Assembly: GCF_000786695.1 (NCBI RefSeq)
Contig: NZ_CP009962.1
Span: 1,984,001 to 2,048,000 of the forward strand
Direction of reading: 5' to 3'
DNA: 64,000 nt
From: Collimonas arenae
Lineage (GTDB): Bacteria; Pseudomonadota; Gammaproteobacteria; Burkholderiales; Burkholderiaceae_D
Below are positions 50,910 through 62,900 of this stretch, one piece after another (the first letter of the stretch is position 1; each line of letters begins with the position of its first letter). The notes under the pieces are model-generated. The model searched no databases and was not told the DNA's origin. It was given only the letters and a program-made list of their open reading frames with translations. The position numbers and the translations under genes were made by a program.

Positions 50910-53900
50910 ATGGATGTTGCTGTTATCGGAATCGCGTGCCGGTTTCCCGGCGCCAATGATCACCATATGTTCTGGGCCAATCTGGCCAAACGCAAAGCCA
51001 GTATTTCCGTTGTGCCTTCCAGCCGCTGGGACTGGAAATCCTACTGGGGTGATTCCCGGACCGAGGCCAACAAGAGCCTGAGCAAGTGGGGTGGCTTCAT
51101 CGAGCGTGTGGATGCTTTCGACAACCAGTTCTTCGGCGTGCTGCCCAAGGTCGCCCAGAGCATGGATCCACAGCAGCGCATCATGCTCGAACTGACCTGG
51201 TCATGCCTGGAGGACGCAGGCATTCCGCCATCGCAGCTACGGGGAAGAAAGGTCGGCATCATCGTCGGCGTATTCAATCACGACTACAAGGAATTGCAAG
51301 AGCGCGATGCGCCATCGATCGAGGCGCACAATTCCACCGGCACGGCGACCGCCATGATTGCCAATCGCGTGTCGCACTATTTCGATTTCCGCGGTCCCAG
51401 CATTCCGATCGACACGGCCTGCTCCAGTTCGCTCAACGCCATCCACAGCGCAATCCAGGCAATGGAGTACGGCGATTGCGAGATGGCGCTGGCTGGCGGG
51501 ATCAATCTGCTGCTGACGCCGACACGGCATATCTCGTTTTCCAAGATGGGCATGTTGTCGCCGACCGGGACCTGCAAGACTTTCGACGACAGCGCCGATG
51601 GCTACGTGCGCGGAGAAGGCGCTGGTCTGCTGCTGCTCAAGCCATTGGATAAAGCGCTGTCAGATGGCGACTCTATATATGGTGTAATTAAAGGCAGCGC
51701 CGTCAATCATTGCGGCGCAACCTATACGCTGACCTATCCCAGCCCGCGGGCTCAGGCGGAGGTCATCGTTGCTGCGCATGAACGGGCAGGCATTCCGATC
51801 GGCAGCGTCGGCTATATTGAAGCGCATGGAACGGGAACGCCGAAGGGCGATCCTATCGAATTCGAAGGCTTGCTGACAGCCTTTCAGATCCTGGCCGATA
51901 AGCAAGACATCCGCTTGGATAATGCGTTCTGCGGCTTGAGTTCAGTCAAGACTAATATCGGTCATCTGGAAGCTGCAGCGGGGGTTGCGGGCGCGATCAA
52001 AGTCTTGATGTCATTCAAGCATCGCACCTTGCCGGCGCTGCACGATTTTACAACACTGAATGCGAAGATTTCGATCGACGAAACGCCGTTCTATATTCTC
52101 GGCGAAACGCGCGAGTGGACCCAGGAAGATAAGAATAAGGATCAGCCGCGCCGGGCTGGCGTCAGTTCGTTTGGATTCGGCGGCACCAACGCCCACCTGG
52201 TGCTGGAAGAAGCGCCGCTATCGCAAACTTCGCAGAAAGCGCTGCCGTCGCGGTCCAAGCGTCCGTCGTATCTGATCGCCTTGTCGGCGAAGAGTAACGA
52301 AGCGTTGCAGAAAAAGCAGGAAGATATCCTGGCGTGGCTGCACAATGACGCTGGGCACAGCGATCTGTTGGATATCAGCGCCACCTTGTTGACAAGACGC
52401 GATCACTTTCAGCATCGGTTCTCCTGCATTGCAGCCAATGTTCAGGAATTGATCGAAAAACTCGACCAGTCCATCGCTATCGACGCGGGCGCCAGCGTAA
52501 AGAGCCAGGAGCCGCCCGCACCAGACGCACTTCAGGCGGGACAGAAATTGCTCAAGCAGCTCGGCTCCAAGCCGGGTTTGAAGGGCGCGAAATACCCGGT
52601 GGCGCTGCAACAGTTGGCAGACCTGTATGTCGCAGGCGTCGACCTGCCGTGGATTGCACTGTTCAGAGAGGCTGTTGTAAAGCCAGTTTCGTTACCGACT
52701 TATCCCTTCTCGCGCGACAGCTTCTGGATCGCGGAAAGTGACGGCGCGGATGATATGGACAGGCGGCAAGTGCTGCATCCGGCGCTGCAGCGTAGCGTTT
52801 CCATGATTGGAACGCAGCGCTATGCATCTACCTTTACCGGCAAGGAATTTTTCCTGGCCGACCATGTGATCAGGACCCAGCAGGTGTTGCCGGGCGTGGT
52901 GTACCTGGAGATGGTCCGGGCCGCGATTGTCGATGCATTGGGCGCAGACACCGGGGCGGTACAACTTTCCGATGTGTTGTGGATGCGGCCTCTTGAGGTC
53001 GCAGGCGATCCGGTTTCGGTGCATGTGGAGTTGCGCCCTGAGAGCGCTGATTCTGCCACTGTCGACCAGCAGGGCGTCACCCGCCTGGCGTTCCGGGTGA
53101 CGAGCGCCGAGGCCGGCGCACTCCCGCAGATCTATTGTCGCGGCAGCGTCGACATCGTGCCGGCCGAAAATGCTGCAGCGCTTGATATTGCAGGGCTGAA
53201 GAGTGCCTGTGACGGACCGGTGTATTCCGCAGAGCAGTGCTATCGATCACTGGCAAATCTGGGTTTGAATTACGGCCCTGCCCAGCAGGCAATCGTTCAG
53301 CTTCACAGCGGTACGCATCAGTGCGTCGCGGAGCTGTCCCTTCCTGCGCAACTGGTAGCAGGCAGTGCGCCCTATGTCATTCATCCCAGTACAGCAGATG
53401 CGGCGCTTCAGGCTGCGGTGGCGTTTGTCGACGGCGCCGGGGTTTCCGATGCGTCGGGCACGACGTTTTTACCCTTCGCCCTGGATCGACTGGATGTGTA
53501 CCACCGTTGTACGGCTGCCATGCACGTCTGGGTGCGCTATGCACCGGGGTATTCCGCTGGCGAATCAAACAAAAAGGTCGATATCGATGTGATCGATGCG
53601 GATGGCCGCGTATGCCTGGCGTTTCGAGGGCTCAGCATCCGGCCGATGGCAGCGAATGTGTCATTCGCGCCGTCCATGGCGCAGTCTTCCGAGACACGCC
53701 TGTCGCAAGAGCTCCAGCAGAGCTTGTACACCCCGGTCTGGACCACGCAGCCGATCGCTGGCGCTACGTCCGAGGGGGCCATCGAGCATCTGCTCCTGAT
53801 GGGTGATCCTAGTGACGTAAGCTGGCTGACGCATCAGCTTCGGGCTACTTCGCAGTTTGCGTCGACCCGGATCGAGCATTTATATTTCGGATCCGAGGCT

Positions 53901-56900
53901 GCTGTGGAAGATGCCGGCGCACTGCATGTCAGGCCGGGCCGTCTGGAAGACTACGAGGCGGCTGTCGCGGCACTAGTGGCCAAGGGCGGCAAGCTTGATC
54001 ACGTACTGTTGATTGCACCGCGTTTGACTAGCGATATTGCGCAAACTGCATCGGACAGCCTGGATTCTCAGGTTTGCAAGAGTGCTCAAAACCTGTTTTC
54101 TCTCGTCAAGGCGATGATGCGTGGCACCAAGCGCGCAAAATTCCTTCACCTGGTTTCCAGGCAGCCGCAACGTCCTGAATACCAGGGCCTGAGCGGACTC
54201 TATAAAACTTTGAGAATCGAGAAACCCAGCTATAGCGGCCGGGTCGTACAGTGCGATCTGGCAGAATTGTCCGCGCAGCGCCTGGCAGAGCTGGTTTTTA
54301 AAGAATTTAACACTGCCGATAAATATGTCGATGTCAGCTACAGCGGCGATGTCCGGTCAGTCAGAAAATTTCGCCAGCTCGACGCCAATTCTTTACCGCC
54401 GGCTGTCTCTGCCGACTTGACGGCCAGCTTGCGCAAAGAAGGTGTTTACCTCATTACGGGGGGCATGGGTGCGCTGGGCCTGATTTTTGCGCGCTATTTA
54501 TGTGAGCGCTATCAAGCAACGGTGTTCCTGACCGGTCGTTCCGCCCCGACCGAGCAGCACCGTCTTACGCTCAATGAGCTGTCGTCGCTGGGAGGCCATG
54601 CCTCGTTCCTGACCTGCGATGTCGTCAACCGTGACGATGTGCGTCGCGCGGTCGATAGCATTCATGCGGCAGGCCATCAACTCAACGGCGTGATTCATTC
54701 CGCCGGTGTCATCGAGGATGATTTCATCCTCCGCAAGAGTCCGGAATCGTTTGCCCGTGTGGTCGCGCCAAAGACGCTGGGGACTTGGCATCTTGATGTC
54801 GAAACGCGAGATGAACCGCTGGATTTCTTCGCGCTGTTTTCTTCCGTTACCGGCGTGCTGGGCAATATCGGGCAGTGCGATTACGGTTTCGGCAACGCCT
54901 TCGAGGACTATTTCGCGCACCAGCGCGACGCCTCGCGCCGGCAAGGATCGCGTAACGGCAAAACTCTGTCGGTCAACTGGCCGTACTGGAAAGAAGGTGG
55001 GATGCGGCTGAGCGATAAGGAAGAAGAAAACCTGCATCGCAGCTTCGGCCTGGTCCCTTTGCTGAGCGGACAAGGGATAGAGATATTCGAATACGCTCTC
55101 ACCCGGTTGCATAGCCAGCTGGTAGTGATGCCTGGCGATGCCGCCAAAGTGCAGGAAGTACTGGGTGTCGTTGCCGTGCCAGTGCCGGTTGCAGCTGTCG
55201 TTGCTGCCGCCTTGCCTGCAAAAATACACGCCGCGTCATATGCACACAGTCAACCCCTGCTAACAACGGGTGATCGGAGCGCGGCGGTTTCGCGCTATCT
55301 GGCTGAGCTATTTGCTGCGCAACTGCAGATTTCATCGGATTTTGAACTGGGCCGCTCGTTCCGGGAATACGGCTTCGATTCGATCGTGATGATCGACCTG
55401 GTCAATTTGATGGAGAAAAAATTCGGAAGTTTGCCTAAGACATTGTTCTTCGAACACCAAACCTTGGGCGAACTCACGGCCTTCTTCATCGAGCATCACG
55501 CCGAGTCATGCGGGGTCATCGCGCAAGCGGAGTTGGGCGGCCAATCCACCGCCGAGCTGGTGCGTTCCGAGAGCGCTGCCATGGATGAGCGCACGCCGGC
55601 GACGCTGGCCGCTGCGGGCAGCACGCCTTCAGCCGCTGCCGCACATGACGACATCGCTATCATCGGCTTGTCGGGACGTTATCCCGAGGCTGAAAGCCTG
55701 GAGCAATTCTGGGAAAACCTGAAATTCGGCCGTGACTGCGTGGTCGAGATTCCGTCCGACCGCTGGGATATCGAGACCACGTTCCAGCCTGGACCGGCGG
55801 TGATCGGCAAGACCTACAGCAAATGGGGCGGCTTCCTGAGAGGGGTCGATCAGTTCGATCCACTGTTCTTCAATATTTCGCCCAAAGAGGCGGAGAACAT
55901 GGACCCGAACGAAAGGCTGTTCCTGGAGACGGCTGCGCTCACCATCGAAGACGCGGGTTACACCGCGGATAAGCTGGCTTCACCGGCAGGGGTCCGAGAA
56001 AATCCGGTCGGCGTCTATGTCGGCTTGATGTGGGGCGACTACCAGTTGCATGGCGTGGAAGGACAGCCGCACACCTGGGCCACGCCGCATTCGTTCTACT
56101 GGGCGGCGGCCAATCGGGTTTCGCACTACTTTAATTTCTCCGGTCCCAGCATTACGATCGACACCGCATGCTCATCGTCGCTGACCGCAATTCACCTGGC
56201 GTGCGCGGCAATCCGCTCTGGCGAAATCGGCGTCGCTATCGCCGGCGCGGTCAATCTTTCGCTGCATGTCAACAAATACAATCTGTTGTCGGATATGCAT
56301 TTCCTGTCCACCGACGGTCGCTGCCGCAGCTTCGGCGACGGCGGCGACGGCTATGTGCCGGGCGAGGGCGTCGGTGCAGTGCTGCTCAAGTCGTTGGCGC
56401 AGGCGCGCGCCGACGGCGACCACATCTACGGCATTATTCGTGGCACCTCGGTCAACCACGGCGGCAAGACCTCGGGCTTTACCGTGCCCAATCCGAAACG
56501 ACAGGCCATGCTGGTCCAGGATGCGCTGCAGGTAGCTGGCGTGAACCCGCGTCATGTCAGCTATCTGGAGGCACATGGTACCGGCACCAGCCTTGGCGAT
56601 CCGATCGAGATCGCAGGTTTGAATAAAGCCTTCGCGCAACAGGAGCACCAGTATTGCGCCATCGGCTCGGTGAAGTCGAACATCGGTCACCTGGAGGCGG
56701 CATCCGGGATTGCAGGATTGACCAAGATCCTGCTGCAGATGAAGCACCGTATGCTGGTGCCTTCGATCCAGTCGGACGTGCTCAACCCGTACATTGATTT
56801 CAAAAACTGCCCCTTCTATGTGCAGCGCGAGTTGCAGGAATGGAGCCGTCCGCTGCTCGACGTCACGGATCAGGACGGCAGCATCCGGCGCATGGAGCTG

Positions 56901-59900
56901 CCGCGCATGGCGGGTATCAGTTCATTCGGCGCGGGGGGTAGCAACGCCCACTTGATCGTCGAGGAATACGCAGAACCGGCAGGCTCTAACGATCAGGATC
57001 GCGAGCGTCCGGCGTTGATCGTGCTATCGGCAAGAAAAGAGACTGCGCTGAAGGCGATGGCCGAGAATTTAGCGGCCTTCGTCGAGGTCAACCCGGAATT
57101 ATCGCTGCAAGACGCGGCTTACACCTTGCAGACAGGTCGCGTCGCCATGGAGCACCGGCTGGCAGTGGTGGCCGTGCGTGGCGCAGAACTGGTCGCTGCG
57201 TTGCGGACATACAGTAGCGGTAGCGATGCATACACCGACTTGTTCAGCGGTCATCGTGATCAGGCCAAAGCTGCTGCATCGCCGCTGCCGGTGGCGCAGT
57301 GGCTGGCCCAGGGCGAGCTGCGTCATCTGGCCAAAGCCTGGGTCGGCGGCCATGCCGTCGAATGGACGCAGCTGCACGCGCCACAGGCGCGCAAACGCTT
57401 GTCGCTGCCAGGCTACGTATATCAGCGCCAGCGCTATTGGGTTACCAAGCCTGGCGTTGTCGCTACTAGCGTGGCGTTGCATCCGCTGATCGACAGCAAT
57501 GTCTCGACCCTGGAAGAACAGACATTCCGCAAGACTTTCCGCGCTGAAGAATTCTTCCTGCGCGACCATCAGCTCGGCAGCAATCGCATCCTGCCTGGCG
57601 TAGCCTATCTGGAGATGGCGCTGGCCGCCGGACGGCTCGGCAGCAGCGGTCCGGTGAGCGCCTTGCGCGATGTGCAATGGCTGAAGCCGATCTTCGTCAA
57701 TCAAGGCAGCAATACCTTCGATATCGGCCTGATTCCGGCGACCGACGGCATCCATTTCGAGATCTATCAAACGCATGGCGATGCGCGCCAAATCTATTCG
57801 CAAGGTGTGTTGGAGTTCGAGGTGTCGGCCCCATCGGCCCCTGCGGGCGCAGTTGACCTGCACGCCATCATCGGCCGCTGCCAAATGCAGAGCCGCGAAG
57901 CGATCGCCGCCGCGTTCACTCAGATGGGTTTCAACTTCGGCCCCAGCTTCCAGGTATTCGACATTCTGCATTTCAATGCGGACGAAGCGCTGGCGAAACT
58001 AAACCTGCCGACACAGCTTGATGTCCCGGCTGCTGCGGGCTTTACGCTGCCGCCGTCGCTGTTGGACGGCGCAGTCAGGACCGCATTGGGTATCGGCGGC
58101 CTGGGGACGGCGCTACGCGGTGTGCATGCGCCGGTACGGCTGCAGCGCATTGAAGTGTTGCTGCCGATCGGCGGTAGTTGCTTCGCCCATGCGCGTCGCG
58201 CCGATGCCGGGGCGAGCCACGGCGATCAGCACAGTTACGACATCGACCTGCTGGATGCTTCCGGACAAGTGCTGGCGCGGATTGAACAACTGGTGATCCA
58301 GGCGGCGCCGTCTCTTGGCATCAGCCGATCTCTCGTCAGGGGTAGCGAACCTGTGCGGCGCGTTGCTATGGCAGCTACCACGGGCATCACGGCTATCACG
58401 TCGGTCTCGGTGCAGCCGCGCCTGAGCGCCGCCACCAGCAACGCAGTTAGTCCGGAAACACTGCAAGCCGCCGTGGTGACTCACCTGGTGGAGTTATTGT
58501 CGACGGTGACTAAGGTTCCGGCCGAGCAGATCGACCCGAAAAGCGCGCTGGAAAATTACGGCATCGATTCGGTGATGATTCTTGCGCTCACCGAAAAGCT
58601 GCATCCGACCTTCGGTGAAGTGCCGAAGACCTTGTTTTACGAATATCAGGATCTGCACAGCCTGTCGGAATACTTTCTCGACAGCCATGCAGAGCAGGTA
58701 CGCGGTCTCGCGGCCGCATCGCCAGTCCTCGCTGCGGCGTCGGCACCGCAACTGCAATCGATCGACGTCATGAGCGCCCCAGTCGGTCAGGATGTGCTAC
58801 AAGCCGCCGTGGTTAGTCATCTGGTCGCATTGCTGTCGACGGTGACGAAAGTTCCGGCCGAGCAAATCGACCCGAAAAGCGCACTGGAAAATTACGGCAT
58901 CGATTCGGTGATGATTCTTGCCCTTACCGAAAAGCTTCATCCAACCTTCGGTGAAGTGCCGAAGACTTTGTTTTACGAATATCAGGATCTGCACAGCTTG
59001 TCGGAATACTTCCTCGACAGCCATATGGAGCAGGTGCGTGGTCTCACGGCCGCATCGCCGAACCATGGTGCGGTGCCAAGCCCGCAGGCGAAAGCTGCGG
59101 CGGTGATTGAGGTTGCCGGCGTTGGTCTGGCGGAGATACGCTCACGCATATTAGCCTGCTTGCAGAAAATCATGGGCGAGGAAGCTCGGAATTTCTCAGA
59201 AGCTACGGCATTGACCGAATGGCTGATCGATCCGGTTAGCCATGTCAGGTTGCAGCATGCGTTGCGGCAGGAATTTGGCGGCATCGACATTGGCTCCATG
59301 TACCGCCATGAAAGCCTGGACGATTGGGCTGCAGCGATCCAGGCAGCATCGCCGCAGCACGTCGGTCGCGCCCAGGCAACCGCAGTGGACGTGAGTGCCG
59401 ATGGTGTGCAGGCCGGTGCTGATGCCGAGGCATGGCCGAGCGCGCCGCGCACTAAGTCGAGAACGCCTGATTTGTCGCGATTTTCTCAACGATTCGCGCA
59501 GCCACGCGGTATGGCGATGTCGGCCATGCATCAGGATCAGGAGATTGCCATCATCGGTCTCAGCGGCCGCTATCCGGGTGCCAGCAACGTCGAGGAATTC
59601 TGGCAGAACCTGAGTGCGGGCCGGGACAGCATCAGCGAAATTCCGTTATCGCGCTGGGATCACCAGAAGTACTACCATCCCGACCGCAATGCCAAGGGAC
59701 AGGTATATAGCAAGTGGGGCGGCTTCATCGACGATATCGATCAGTTCGATGCAGGCTTCTTCAGTATTTCCCCGCGCGAAGCGGAGATCACCGATCCGCA
59801 GGAACGCCTGTTCCTGCAGACCGCCTGGGAGTGCCTGGAAGATGCCTGCTATACCCGGCAGGCGCTGAAGGATCGCGACGTCGGCGTATTCGTCGGTGTG

Positions 59901-62900
59901 ATGTGGGGACACTACGAATCCATCGACGTGTCCGAACAGCAGCGCAAGTATGGCCGGCCGGCTGCGTTGTCTTCCTCGATCGCCAATCGGGTGTCTTATT
60001 TCTTGAATCTGAATGGTCCCAGCGTAGCGCTCGATACGATGTGTTCGTCCTCGCTGACCGCCATCCATCTGGCCAGCCAGGCGATCCGCAATGGCGATTG
60101 CCAGATGGCGATTGCCGGCGGCGTGAACCTGATCGTCCATCCGCTCAAGTATCAGTTATTGGCGCAAGGACAATTTCTCTCCACCGACGGACGCTGCCGC
60201 GCATTCGGCGATGGCGGCGACGGCTATGTACCGGGCGAGGGTGTCGGTGCGGTGCTGTTGAAGCCGCTCAGACAGGCGATCGAAGATGGTGACCAGATCC
60301 ACGCTGTCATCAAGGCTTCAGCCGTCAATCACGGCGGCAAGACCAACGGTTATACCGTGCCCAGCCAGGTCGCACAGAGCAATGTGATCGGCAAGGCGCT
60401 GCGTCGCGCCGGCTGGCACCCGAGTTCGATCGACTACATCGAGGCGCACGGCACCGGTACTTCACTGGGCGATCCGATCGAAATTGCCGGTCTGTCGAAA
60501 GCCTTCAACTCTGCCGCACAGGATATGGAAAAACAGGCTGGCGGTGGCGCAGCTGCGATGACGCCGCAGTCCTGCCGCATCGGTTCGGTGAAATCCAATA
60601 TCGGCCACCTGGAATCCGCAGCCGGCATAGCGGCGCTGACCAAGATTCTGTTGCAAATGCGTCATCGGCGTATTGCACCGTCACTGCATTCAGCGTTGTT
60701 GAACACGAATATCGATTTTTCAACGACCCAGTTCCGTGTGGTGCAGGCGCTCGAAGACTGGCATGCGCCAGCTCGTCCGGGCGCTGGCGGCAGGTCGGCA
60801 AGCAGGCGCGCGGGCATCAGCTCATTCGGAGCGGGTGGCGCGAATGCGCACATTCTTATCGAAGAATACGAGGCTGCGACCGCTATTGCGATGCAGCCTG
60901 TTTCGGCATCGCTGCCCCAGCCGTTGTTGTTCGTGCTGTCGGCCGACAGCGAGGAACGTCTGGCGCTATACATCGACCGTGTGCTGGCGTTCCTGGTCCA
61001 GCACCAGCAGGGCGACAGCAGGCTCGATCTGCGCTCCCTGGCCTATTCGTCGCTGATAGGACGCGAGGCGATGAATGAACGGCTCGCTGTCGTGATGTCG
61101 AGCCTCGACGACCTGATCGACGCACTTGTTCAGTACCGGCGGGGCGTTGTCGTGAGCCGGGCGCAACGCGGCAGCGTCAAGAAACACAGCGAAAAACTCG
61201 ATGCCATCCTGGATGACACGCAACGCGACGCGATGGTGCGCTCCTTGTTACAGGATAAACGGCTGCCACAACTCGCCAAAGCCTGGGTGTCGCTGCTTGA
61301 TATCGAATGGAGTCGCTACGCCGATCTGTTGTTCGCCGCCGATCCGGCTTTGTCGGGGCGCACAGCCTCGCTCCGTCGTCTCTCGTTCCCGGTGATGCCG
61401 TTCTTGACAAAACGGCATTGGGTGGAAGAAAAGCCAGTCGCGACCGACGCCAGCCGTCACGATGCACTGCATCCTCTGCTCGACCGCAATGTATCGACAC
61501 TGACACAGCAGCGTTATGCCAAGCTCTTGACCGGTCAGGAGTTCTACCTGCGCGATCACATCGTCGAAGCGGGCCAGAAGCGGGTGATCCTGCCTGGCGT
61601 CGCCTACCTTGAAATGGCGCGCGCCGCCGGTGAGCTGGCGATGGGCGAGGAATGGTCGGTGGACCGGATACGCAATCTGATCTGGATCCAACCGGTCGAG
61701 ATCAAGGACGCTGCCGAAGAAGTGACGGTGACGCTGACGCAAGTCGACGATGCAGTGGAATTCAACATCACCCGCAGCGCGACCCGGGACGCCAGCGTCG
61801 AAGGAGAATTGCATTATCGTCGCCGTGACGAAGCAGCGGTGGCGGATGAGTGGCTCGACCTCGATGCCCTGCGCAACCGCGGCCTCATCGAGGAAGACAA
61901 GCAAGCAATCTATGACAGCTTCCGTCGCATGGGTTTCCACTATGGCAGCAGCTATCAGGTTACCGAGACGCGCTATCGCATGGCAGACGGCGCGCTCAGC
62001 CGCCTCAGACTGCCGGAGTTTTTGCGGCATGACGCCATGGCTTTCTGTCTGCATCCGTCGCTGTTCGATGGCGCGCTGCGCACCTGCCTGGCCATCGGTT
62101 CAGAGTCATTGGATGCAACGGTGCCGCTGGTGCCGTTTGCGCTGGGCGAACTGGAGATCCGGCACCCGCTCACCGAGGAATGCTATGCATACGCGACCGC
62201 AGTGCCCGATGCCGAAATGCAGGCCAATTTGCAGCCCGATCTGCACAGCGGCCTGCGTAAATACAACATCGCCGTTACCGATTGCGATGGGCGTGTGCTG
62301 ATCAAGCTTTGGAACTTCTCCGCTCGTCAGTTAACCAAGGCAGAGCCGCAAGCCTTGCGTACTTTGCAGTACTACGGCTATGACTGGCTGGAGACCCCCG
62401 CACTGCCTGCACTAGCGTCAGCGCTCTCAGACCGCACTGTTTTGGTGATCGCAGACGATACGTCGCTGGCCGAAACATTGGCACTTCGCTTTGCATCATC
62501 CGTCAATGTCGTGCTGGCGCAGTCCGGCGCTGCATTTTCCAGGCTGGGCGAGCGGCGCTATTGCTTCGATCCGGCCAATCCTCACTCCTATACGGAACTG
62601 CTGACCCATCTGGCCAGTCAGGATCTGCGGCCGTCGCATATTACCCATTACTTGCAAGATGTGCAGGACTTCACTACGGCGGTCGATCATGACGACGTGC
62701 AGAGCCTGCGTCGCGGGATGTTGTCGATGCGTCACCTGTTCAATGCACTTGAACAGACGATGCCCGGCCAGAGCATACGTTGCGCCTATGTATTCGAGGC
62801 CGCACGCGAAGCGATCCAGCCGCAGCACGATGCGATCTCCGGCTATGCCAGATCGTTGCTGACCATTAATCATCGCTTCGAATTGTTCACGGTCCGGGCC

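Noticed and set aside
52216..52772. A possible acyltransferase domain after KS1
   Set aside because: No GHSxG motif and too short; it matches the KS-flanking linker of trans-AT enzymes, ending in LPTYPFSRDSFW.
54498..55229. Long minus-strand open frames inside the PKS gene (also 57099-57971, 61248-62054, 62496-63140)
   Set aside because: They are antisense shadows of high-GC coding DNA; the plus strand reads as continuous KS, DH, KR and ACP domains.
58474..59060. Tandem ACPs as evidence of HMG-type beta-branching
   Set aside because: The Trp that follows the GxDS motif in beta-branching ACPs is absent, and no branching cassette is in the window.
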